From: QGNO01 sp964493125
GTDB lineage: Bacteria > Chloroflexota > Dehalococcoidia > Lucifugimonadales > QGNO01
Assembly (NCBI GenBank): GCA_964493125.1
Contig: CAZBMS010000042.1
Coordinates: forward strand, 1-13,126
Direction: 5' to 3'
DNA length: 13,126 nucleotides
The notes under the pieces were generated by a model. That model made no database searches. It saw only the letters and a list, made by a program, of their open reading frames with translations, and was not told where the DNA came from. The position numbers and the translations under genes are program-made. This document shows positions 6,974 to 13,126 of the stretch, one piece after another (within the stretch, counting starts at the first letter, position 1; each line of letters starts with the position of its first letter).

Positions 6974-7537
6974 TTATAGAGCTAGCTCAAACGTGACCCC
7001 AACAACATCTCCGTCATACTCTACTCTCTTAGGACTAGGGTCAGTCCCCAAATCCGTGTACACCAAACCATAGCCTTCATCATACTCAACAATTTGAGAA
7101 GGATTGGGGTTAGAGTTCAATATCAAAAAGGTTGATCCCGGTGGAGACAGTATAAATCGATTTAACGAGTGCCAAGTTCCTCTGCCAAATGAAAAACCTT
7201 TCGCCGGGTCTATTAAGAATGCATGTATATCCTCAGGCTTAGGTATCGCATATGGATCATCAAAATCTGTAGGCTTAGCCGCACAAACTACAGCTGGTGA
7301 TCCCTCTAGCTGCACAAAGGCTTGAGTCACACCAAAATGTCGTTCCATTTGTGAGAAACTTAAGCCTTCGTAAGGTTGCCATATAACGTTGACAGTAGTA
7401 CTAACATCTGCCTCAAAGTTAACCGGGAAGAACTTTCGTTCTTCCGATGGCTTGTCCTTGGCTTCCATCATCTCGCCAAATGGGGCAAACGTTTCCTCAG
7501 TCATAGGTTCTACCTTAATTTTTACTATTCTCGCCAT
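6974..7537 (-). CDS. ureidoglycolate lyase family protein (AllA-like, cupin fold)
   Basis: The family enzyme splits ureidoglycolate into glyoxylate and urea in purine breakdown; members are small cupin-fold proteins of about 160-200 residues, and this one has 187. Family-like segments are MERHFGVTQAFVQL (64-77) and, later, HAFLIDPAKGFSFGRGTWH (105-123), with the GTWH element of the cupin barrel. The N-terminal EPMTEETFAPFGEM matches the usual opening. The ATG is preceded by AAGGAGG, an excellent ribosome site. It is the last gene of a three-gene operon, 24 bases after the ThDP enzyme. No allantoinase, allantoate or urease gene is near, so the real substrate may be another small hydroxy- or amido-acid. 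Confidence 0.85.
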   Translation of the reverse strand: MARIVKIKVEPMTEETFAPFGEMMEAKDKPSEERKFFPVNFEADVSTTVNVIWQPYEGLSFSQMERHFGVTQAFVQLEGSPAVVCAAKPTDFDDPYAIPKPEDIHAFLIDPAKGFSFGRGTWHSLNRFILSPPGSTFLILNSNPNPSQIVEYDEGYGLVYTDLGTDPSPKRVEYDGDVVGVTFELAL

Positions 7538-7561
7538 AACAATAGCCTCCTTGTGATTATC

Positions 7562-9163
7562 TTAACTGAACGGATTAGGCATCATGCCTACAGGCACTTC
7601 AATCAAAGTGGGTCCCTGAAAACCCAGCGAATATTTTAACTCCGCCTCAAGCTTTTCAGGACCTTCAACTCTAACACCCCGGGCGCCATATGCCTCAGCT
7701 AATTTTACAAAGTCAGGATTGTGTAACTCAGCCCCCAATGTCCGACCTTCAAATCTAGTCTGTTGATCCCTCAAAACGTTCCCGTAAGCGTTATCATTAA
7801 AAACCACCGTCACAACGTTAATCCCATACTTAACGGCAGTAGCTAATTCCTGCGAATTATACAAGAAACCACCATCTCCAGATATCGCAACAACCGATCT
7901 TTCTGGCTGGGCCACTTTGGCTCCCAATGCCACTGGAAAAGCAAACCCCAGATTACCAAAGTAAGATGAATTTAGGTACGTCCCAGGCCAGTACACTGGA
8001 TAGTATGCCCTTGAATAGTACCCTAATTGGGTCATTCCAGCGACCAGTATTCCATCGTCAGGCATAGCAGACCTAATCGCGGCATTGAACGAGTCCTGTG
8101 GCTCCAAGCGGCGTGATTCTTCTAATATCTTACTTTTAATTGCTGCCAATTCCCCTTCCCTGCTATCCGCTTTAGGAATATTGTTTTGCATTATGCGATA
8201 CAACGCTTCCAATGTGAGCTTGGCATCACCAACTAAGCCAACAGTCTTATCATAGTTTCTTCCTATTTCATCTGAATCAACATCTATCTGTAATACTTGT
8301 TGTCCATTTAATAGGTGTGGAGTAGCTAGCCGTGTTCCGACCGCTATCACCAGGTCATAATTAGCAATTTCTTTACCGATTGGCTCACTTGTATTTCTAG
8401 GCACTCCAAATGATAAATAATGTTTGTCTGATATCGACCCTTTCCCTTCACCAGTAGTAATTACAGGTGCCTGCAAATAATCTGCGATACTCATCAAAGC
8501 ATCGCTGGCACCCGAAGAATTAACTCCCCCACCCGCCCAGATAAGCGGCCTTTTAGAATTTCCCAGAACACGAATCGCTTCCAATAAACTCTCTTCCGAA
8601 GCGACTTGGCGTTGATAATTACCTGGCTTTGGAAAATCTATGTCAGCCACTTCTTCCAAAGTCTCCGGTGGAATCTCAAGTTCAACAGGTCTGGGCCTGC
8701 CAGTTCTTAAATGATAAAAGGCTTCATGAACAGCATCCGGTATCAAGGTGGGGTCCACCACTCTATGAGCCCATTTTGTTATAGGTCTTACAGCATCTAA
8801 TTGGTCATGGATTTCGTGAAGAACTCCCCTGTTTACCCCAATTAATTCCCGTTGTACCTGACCAGATAGAACCAATATCGGTGACGATGCCGCATAAGCA
8901 GTTCCAATGCCAGCAGTAGCATTCAACAAACCTGGCCCAGGGACTACCAATGCAGTACCTATACCACCACCAGCACGTGAAAATCCATCCGCCATATAAG
9001 TAGTTGCTTGCTCATGGCGAGTGGTTATAAATCTTATTCTTGGCTCGTCATAGAGAGGATCCAGCGCATGATAAAGCTGAACACCGGGCAATCCAAAAAT
9101 CACCCTAACTCCTTCTTGGTAGAGAGCTTTTACCAAAGCCTGACCACCAGTCATTCGTGGCAT
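7562..9163 (-). CDS. ThDP-dependent enzyme, acetolactate synthase-like
   Basis: This is a cytoplasmic thiamine-diphosphate enzyme with the three-domain architecture of the acetolactate synthase/2-oxo acid decarboxylase superfamily. In the N-terminal domain TTRHEQATTYMADGFSR carries the ThDP-activating Glu51, followed by GPGLLNATAGIGTAY. The central domain has the nucleotide-fold IWAGGGV. The C-terminal domain has the ThDP/Mg site GDGG (429-432) and NDN (456-458), with the usual 26-residue spacing. Length (533) is normal. Because Glu51 is present, it is not a standard glyoxylate carboligase, in which that residue is valine. It probably decarboxylates or ligates a 2-oxo acid of unknown identity. 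No small regulatory subunit lies beside it, arguing against a biosynthetic IlvB. AAGGAG lies nine bases before the ATG. Confidence 0.92.
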   Translation of the reverse strand: MPRMTGGQALVKALYQEGVRVIFGLPGVQLYHALDPLYDEPRIRFITTRHEQATTYMADGFSRAGGGIGTALVVPGPGLLNATAGIGTAYAASSPILVLSGQVQRELIGVNRGVLHEIHDQLDAVRPITKWAHRVVDPTLIPDAVHEAFYHLRTGRPRPVELEIPPETLEEVADIDFPKPGNYQRQVASEESLLEAIRVLGNSKRPLIWAGGGVNSSGASDALMSIADYLQAPVITTGEGKGSISDKHYLSFGVPRNTSEPIGKEIANYDLVIAVGTRLATPHLLNGQQVLQIDVDSDEIGRNYDKTVGLVGDAKLTLEALYRIMQNNIPKADSREGELAAIKSKILEESRRLEPQDSFNAAIRSAMPDDGILVAGMTQLGYYSRAYYPVYWPGTYLNSSYFGNLGFAFPVALGAKVAQPERSVVAISGDGGFLYNSQELATAVKYGINVVTVVFNDNAYGNVLRDQQTRFEGRTLGAELHNPDFVKLAEAYGARGVRVEGPEKLEAELKYSLGFQGPTLIEVPVGMMPNPFS

Positions 9164-9190
9164 TTCACTTTACTCCTTATTAATAAGAAC

Positions 9191-10495
9191 TTAAGGCTGC
9201 TTTTCACTCAAAGGATCAGCAACCAACTGTGGGATACCAGCAAAAAGAATAGCAGGAAATCCCAAGGCTACCATAGGTCCTATCATAAAAAATGCTATCT
9301 GATATGACCCTTGTGCATCAAACATCACTCCCGCAAATAACGGGCCTATCACTCCACCTAATACTCCTATTGGATTCATAATACCCCTCAAAGTAGCGTA
9401 TCTTTTAGGCCCGAAAAAATCAGCTACTATCGTCTGCTGCGTCACAGTATGAGCAGCCTGGCCCAAACCGTAAGTCAAGTAATATAACCCAACCCACCAA
9501 AGTCGCTCCGGAGTTATAAGTGCAATCGCTACCCATCCCAACCCCATCAACACAAAACTCCACATCAGAAGCCGGTGTCTACCCATTTTGTCACCTATCC
9601 AGCCACTAGAAAGGCGGCCCAATACCTGAACAGCACCGTATATGGAAACCACCAAAGCCGCTGAAGGGGACGTAAATCCAGTGAATCGCAAATGGGTTAT
9701 GAAATGAGTATGATTAGTCGAAGTACCAAAGCTGTAAATAGAATTTGCTAGCAAGACAAACCAAAACGCCCTGGTCTTCATAGCATCTTTTACAGTATAG
9801 CTCCCGTCACCCTTACCAACTTCCTTGGAATCAGACTTGGAAGACCCCTGATCAGATACAACTGCACCATCAGGCAACCAACCATAGGCCTCAGGGCTTG
9901 CTCTCAACAATAATGCCATAGGAAAATTAATTGCAAGGAATACCAACGCGGCTATCGCAGCAGCATCACGCCAACCAAAAGCAACTAACAAAATAGTGAT
10001 CGGTAACGAACCTATATATCCCCAACCACGTCCCATGGCTATAAATGAAGAGGCTACACCACGCTTCTTATGAAACCAGTGCATTACAGGGGTTATGTAA
10101 GCCATATGCGCACCCATACCTTGGCCTAACGCTATAGTGAACGATGACAAATAAAATTCCCAGATAGTGTCCATGTTCGCAAACATGAGAAGCCCAATCG
10201 TCATTACAACATTCCCAAAAATCGCCATGATACGAGGGCCAAGCCTATCAATAAGGTAACCGGAAACTGGGGCTAGAATACCTGTTTCTAAAGTCTTTAA
10301 TGAAAATCCTATCGAGATGGCTGTCAGGGTCCACCCCATCTCATCACGAAGATCCTTGATGAATATCGACAGGCCGACCATGAAAACAGCCATATTAACG
10401 AAGCTGCTTATTGTACCGGCGGCAACGATATACCATCCGTAAAAAATTCGGCCGGCCCGTTGTTGCGGTTCAGGACTTTCCGTTTTCTGACTCAT
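9191..10495 (-). CDS. major facilitator superfamily transporter (organic-acid type)
   Basis: This is a 12-helix secondary carrier of 434 residues. It opens with a hydrophilic tail and FYGWYIVAAG, common in the monocarboxylate/oxalate-formate-like branch. MFS motif A occurs in both halves: GYLIDRLGPR (78-87) and GWIGDKMGRHR (297-307). A charged, Ser/Lys/Asp-rich loop of roughly 30 residues separates the two six-helix bundles. I chose the ATG at 10493-10495; a TTG two codons upstream is also in frame. No ribosome site precedes either, and the predicted transcript starts at about 10502. It is the first gene of an operon with the ThDP enzyme (27 bases downstream) and the AllA-like protein, so it probably imports or exports a substrate of those enzymes, likely a small carboxylate. 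Confidence 0.92.
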   Translation of the reverse strand: MSQKTESPEPQQRAGRIFYGWYIVAAGTISSFVNMAVFMVGLSIFIKDLRDEMGWTLTAISIGFSLKTLETGILAPVSGYLIDRLGPRIMAIFGNVVMTIGLLMFANMDTIWEFYLSSFTIALGQGMGAHMAYITPVMHWFHKKRGVASSFIAMGRGWGYIGSLPITILLVAFGWRDAAAIAALVFLAINFPMALLLRASPEAYGWLPDGAVVSDQGSSKSDSKEVGKGDGSYTVKDAMKTRAFWFVLLANSIYSFGTSTNHTHFITHLRFTGFTSPSAALVVSIYGAVQVLGRLSSGWIGDKMGRHRLLMWSFVLMGLGWVAIALITPERLWWVGLYYLTYGLGQAAHTVTQQTIVADFFGPKRYATLRGIMNPIGVLGGVIGPLFAGVMFDAQGSYQIAFFMIGPMVALGFPAILFAGIPQLVADPLSEKQP

Positions 10496-10508
10496 CGACA
10501 ATTGCTGT

Positions 10509-10536
10509 AGTATATGCTTGTGTTAGCTTTTATCAA
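10509..10536 (-). promoter_or_regulatory. promoter of the MFS-ThDP-AllA-like operon
   Basis: On the minus strand TTGATA (10531-10536) is followed after 16 bases by TATACT (10509-10514). The predicted start near 10502 is about seven bases before the ATG of the MFS gene, making the message nearly leaderless. A plus-strand candidate for the aminotransferase, TTAGCT (10523-10528) with TATTAA (10546-10551) at 17-base spacing, overlaps it but is weaker. Confidence 0.5.
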
Positions 10537-10556
10537 AACTGGGCATATTAACTTAA

Positions 10557-10570
10557 ACGCTAAATAGCGT
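10557..10570. repeat. short inverted repeat upstream of the aminotransferase gene
   Basis: ACGCTA and TAGCGT form perfect 6-base arms around AA. The site lies between the predicted plus-strand start region and the aminotransferase ATG at 10610, where a regulator or an RNA structure could act on the aminotransferase operon. The element is short, so chance is a real alternative. Confidence 0.3.
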
Positions 10571-10609
10571 CGTATGGACAGTACTTCACTTTTAACCAAA
10601 GGATATCAA

Positions 10610-11770
10610 ATGCCATCTCTAAGTAAAAGAACAGAGCTTGTAATTCAATCCGAAATCAGATCTATGACCTTAGAATGCAATCGAGCGGGAGGCATAAACC
10701 TGGCACAAGGTGTATGTGATCTTGAGGTACCTCCTCCAGTCAGAGAAGGTGCTCAACGTGCCATCAACGAAGGGTTCAACATTTACACACGTTACGACGG
10801 ACTCCCCATACTCCGGGAAGCAATAGCAAATAAAATGGAGACGCAAAACGGGCTGGTAGTAGATCCAGATAGTGAAGTAATTGTAAGTTCAGGATCTACC
10901 GGGATCTTCTACAGCACATGCCTTGCTCTGCTAGACCCTGGTGATGAGGTGATTCTCTTTGAGCCCTTTTACCAATATCACTTGAATACCCTCCTCTCTC
11001 TAGGAGTAATTCCAAGATTCGTAACAACGAGCCCTCCAAACTGGGACTTTGATTACATCCACTTGGAAAATGCGATTAATGACAAAACAAAGGCGATAAT
11101 CATTAATACACCATCTAACCCTTCCGGGAAAGTTTTTAACCAAAACGAGCTGAAGCTTATAGCCAAGGTAGTACAAGAAAACGATTTGTTCCTAATAACT
11201 GATGAAATTTACGAACATTTCGTCTACGACGGCAATATACACACCAGCCCAGCTACAATACCTGGTCTGTTAGACCACACTATAACGATAACTGGAGCAT
11301 CGAAAATTTTCAGCATTACAGGCTGGAGGATAGGCTACTCTATAAGCAACGCTAAATGGGCCAAAATTATAGGATACATGAATGATCTTGTGTACGTTTG
11401 CGCCCCTTCCCCACTACAAGTAGGTGTGGCAAAAGGTCTGGAAGAACTTTCACCCGGATATTACTCAAATATACGAGATGAATTCGCAATTAAACGAGAG
11501 AAAATATGCAACTCTCTGTCAAAAGCAGGGCTCAACCCTTACAAGCCGCAAGGCGCATACTACGTCCTAGCTGATGTGTCGAGTATCCCGGGCTCAACAA
11601 GCAAAGAGAAAGCTATTTACTTGCTTTCGGAAACTGGCGTCGCAGGTGTACCTGGAAGCGCATTCTACAACAGTTCTGAGGGTGAAAATCTGATGCGCTT
11701 CTGTTACGCAAAAACTGATGAAGACCTTGAAGAGGCTTGTCGAAGACTTGAAACTCTATCGACCATATAA
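10610..11770 (+). CDS. PLP-dependent class I/II aminotransferase
   Basis: This is a fold-type I aminotransferase of the aspartate aminotransferase superfamily, 386 residues from the chosen start. Diagnostic residues are visible: NTPSNPSGK (Asn170), TDEIYEHFVYD (Asp198 and Tyr201, contacting the cofactor), GASKIFSITGWRIGY with the Schiff-base Lys232, and the carboxylate-binding Arg364 in MRFCYAKTDEDL. GSTGIFYST near residue 95 forms the phosphate pocket. I chose ATG at 10610 because AAGGA lies six bases before it; an ATG at 10574 adds 12 residues without a ribosome site. It should convert an amino acid to a 2-oxo acid, or the reverse; the amino-acid specificity is not readable. The next gene, a second PLP enzyme, follows after 18 bases, so the two form an operon. 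Confidence 0.93.
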   Translation: MPSLSKRTELVIQSEIRSMTLECNRAGGINLAQGVCDLEVPPPVREGAQRAINEGFNIYTRYDGLPILREAIANKMETQNGLVVDPDSEVIVSSGSTGIFYSTCLALLDPGDEVILFEPFYQYHLNTLLSLGVIPRFVTTSPPNWDFDYIHLENAINDKTKAIIINTPSNPSGKVFNQNELKLIAKVVQENDLFLITDEIYEHFVYDGNIHTSPATIPGLLDHTITITGASKIFSITGWRIGYSISNAKWAKIIGYMNDLVYVCAPSPLQVGVAKGLEELSPGYYSNIRDEFAIKREKICNSLSKAGLNPYKPQGAYYVLADVSSIPGSTSKEKAIYLLSETGVAGVPGSAFYNSSEGENLMRFCYAKTDEDLEEACRRLETLSTI

Positions 11771-11788
11771 TCACGCGGGAAGGTAAAA

Positions 11789-12922
11789 ATGAGTAAATTG
11801 GCATCCGGTGCATACAAAATAAATCACCCAGAAAAAATCGAGACACCCGCTATGCTGGTGTACGAAGATATGGTGCGTCACAACATCAACGAAATAATTC
11901 GAGTCTGTGGCGGGCCAGAGAAACTATTTCCACACGTCAAAACTCATAAATCACCTCAAATCCTTCAAATGCAAATTGATGCTGGCATTACTGCCTTCAA
12001 GTGCGCCACTTTGAGCGAAGCTGAAATGGTAGCTGGCTCTGATGCAAAAGAAATATTTATAGCCTACCCACTCACCAACCCCAAGAAATTGGAACGATTG
12101 TTTAGACTAAAAGAGACCTATCCCAAAAAACATATAAGTGTTATAGCTGGTGATCAGAGTCATCTGGAAATTCTCTCAGAATCGGCCACTTATTTTCATT
12201 CAAACTTGACTGTATACATGGACATGGAACTAGGCAGTGAACATGGAACCGGTATTCAGTCAGGCCAACCAGCAAATCAGCTATACGAAAATATAGCTAA
12301 CTCACCAGGCCTAATACCGGGAGGGATTCACGCCTACGACGGGCACGTAGGAGACTCTGAAGAACCAGGGCCTCGAGAACAGGTTGTACAGGCAAACTTA
12401 GAGAAGGTCTATTCAGTGAAAGAAAATGCAGAAAAGCATGGGCTGAAAGTGCCAGATATCATCGCCGGGGGATCATGGTCTTTTCTTTTCTATACAAAAG
12501 AAAGTGGTATTAGAGTTTCACCCGGCAATTGGATATATTTCGACATTCTAAATTCAGTAATGCGAGAGCTAAAGTTCAAAAAAGCCTCCGTAATCCTAGG
12601 ACAAGTTATAGATCAACAACTAGAATGGGGAACAGTCACGGTAGACATCGGGCAAAAATCGGTTAGCCACGATCCAGAAATGAAAAAACGTTTCACTATC
12701 CTTGGTAAAGAGAAAGCTAAATTGATCGGGCAAAGTGAAGAACACGGCGTTATAAAACTTAATGATGAAAAGCTACAGGTAGGTGATTTCTTCTTAGCTT
12801 CCCCTGGACATGCATGTATGACCACAGTTAAGTACCCATTTTCATTCGGAATTGATAAAAACGGAGATGTGTCAGGAATATATGAGCACACAGGGCGTGA
12901 TCGGCATCACACCCTTCTGTAA
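11789..12922 (+). CDS. D-threonine aldolase / D-serine dehydratase-like PLP enzyme (DSD1 family)
   Basis: This is a fold-type III (alanine-racemase-like) PLP enzyme of 377 residues with a C-terminal metal-binding domain. The cofactor lysine is in FPHVKTHKSP (Lys51), the barrel segments include IHAYDGHVGDS (YDGH at 183-186) and IIAGGSW, and the C-terminal SPGHACMTT supplies the His341-x-Cys343 pair that binds a divalent metal in D-serine dehydratases and D-threonine aldolases. Relatives split or dehydrate D-beta-hydroxy amino acids (D-threonine, D-serine, D-3-hydroxyaspartate). AAGG lies five bases before the ATG. The segment DMELGSEHGTGI departs from the more usual form, which has an arginine before TG or CG, so the specificity may differ. 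The stop codon lies inside a strong hairpin. Confidence 0.9.
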   Translation: MSKLASGAYKINHPEKIETPAMLVYEDMVRHNINEIIRVCGGPEKLFPHVKTHKSPQILQMQIDAGITAFKCATLSEAEMVAGSDAKEIFIAYPLTNPKKLERLFRLKETYPKKHISVIAGDQSHLEILSESATYFHSNLTVYMDMELGSEHGTGIQSGQPANQLYENIANSPGLIPGGIHAYDGHVGDSEEPGPREQVVQANLEKVYSVKENAEKHGLKVPDIIAGGSWSFLFYTKESGIRVSPGNWIYFDILNSVMRELKFKKASVILGQVIDQQLEWGTVTVDIGQKSVSHDPEMKKRFTILGKEKAKLIGQSEEHGVIKLNDEKLQVGDFFLASPGHACMTTVKYPFSFGIDKNGDVSGIYEHTGRDRHHTLL

Positions 12923-13126
12923 AAAGGCGCTCGCCTTTTTACAGAGTCCAGCAATTTTAAATCAAAGGGGAGTAAGTCATATCCCTGTGGTTGGGGCGGA
13001 TGATTTTGAATGCCTAGCAATTTAACAACATCAGAATTAATATAGTAGCCAGTATAAGTGTGTCGTAAAATTTCCTGAAAAAACTCTGGCTCTCTCTTCT
13101 CTATCAACTTCAAAACATCGTCCTTA
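12907..13126 (-). CDS. C-terminal part of an unrecognised protein (5' end outside window)
   Basis: The frame is open from the right window edge to a TGA at 12907-12909, giving at least 72 residues. It may begin further right; an internal TTG at 13111-13113 has no ribosome site and I do not believe it is the start. Visible features are an amphipathic charged opening (LIEKREPEFFQEIL), an aromatic TYTGYY, then NSDVVKLLGI, a proline-rich PPQPQGYDLLP and a basic end (VKRRAPFYRRV). The layout recalls the tails of small oxidoreductase partner proteins (gluconate-dehydrogenase subunit 3-like), but I cannot support that assignment. It converges on the PLP enzyme with a 16-base overlap of coding ends. 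Confidence 0.6.
   Translation of the reverse strand, partial: KDDVLKLIEKREPEFFQEILRHTYTGYYINSDVVKLLGIQNHPPQPQGYDLLPFDLKLLDSVKRRAPFYRRV
12917..12944. terminator. intrinsic terminator hairpin, symmetric (possibly bidirectional)
   Basis: CTGTAAAAAGGCG (12917-12929) and CGCCTTTTTACAG (12932-12944) are perfectly complementary 13-base arms around CT; sterically a stem of about 12 pairs with loop GCTC. On both strands the GC-rich top is followed by TTTTT. On the plus strand it begins at the stop codon of the PLP enzyme (TAA 12920-12922) and ends that operon. On the minus strand it lies inside the last codons of the convergent gene. Confidence 0.85.

Noticed and set aside
7562..9163. Calling the ThDP enzyme glyoxylate carboligase because of the AllA-like neighbour
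   Set aside because: The activating glutamate (Glu51 in TTRHEQATTY) is present, whereas glyoxylate carboligase has valine there.

Overview
The window reads as a piece of a moderate-to-low GC bacterial chromosome. It pairs a few housekeeping-type genes at the left (DNA polymerase sliding clamp, a copper-protein lipoprotein, a small DNA-binding protein, a DedA membrane protein, tRNA-Arg) with an accessory, apparently catabolic region at the right. The gene style suggests a marine, heterotrophic Chloroflexota lineage such as SAR202/Dehalococcoidia: dipeptide-type ABC transporters, acetolactate-synthase-like ThDP enzymes, MFS carriers with an FYGWYIVAAG start, and a DSD1-type PLP enzyme. This is inference from gene content only; there is no rRNA or other phylogenetic marker beyond dnaN.

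Layout. 2-118 (+): C-terminal tail of an unrecognised protein, convergent with dnaN. 155-1306 (-): dnaN, with a good sigma70-type promoter at 1344-1372. 1487-1930 (-): cupredoxin lipoprotein with its own promoter at 1973-2002. 2008-2238 (-): small helix-turn-helix protein. 2308-2346: large inverted repeat in the divergent gap before dedA. 2409-3047 (+): DedA/VTT membrane protein. 3140-3212 (+): tRNA-Arg(UCU) with a clear promoter. 3260-6923 (+): solute-binding lipoprotein plus two DppB/DppC-type permeases, with no ATPase genes. 10495-6974 (-): MFS carrier, ThDP enzyme and ureidoglycolate-lyase-like protein in one tight operon. 10610-12922 (+): class I aminotransferase and D-threonine aldolase/D-serine dehydratase-like PLP enzyme, divergent from that operon. 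12917-12944: strong hairpin acting as terminator in at least one direction. 12907-13126 (-): C-terminal part of an unrecognised protein cut by the window end.

How it may work together. The right half looks like an uptake-and-degradation module. An oligopeptide/small-molecule ABC importer (ATPases expected elsewhere) and an MFS carrier bring in substrate. Two PLP enzymes act on an amino or beta-hydroxy amino acid. The resulting 2-oxo acid could feed the ThDP enzyme, and the cupin-fold AllA-like protein would handle a further small acid. No gene for purine or allantoin degradation lies nearby, so the AllA-like protein probably does not do the textbook reaction. The combination is the best candidate here for an undescribed pathway, but the substrate cannot be read from sequence.

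No stretch longer than about 300 bases lacks a gene. The 180 bases between dnaN and the cupredoxin gene hold the dnaN promoter and nothing else I can support. I saw no CRISPR, insertion sequence, integrase, riboswitch or origin.
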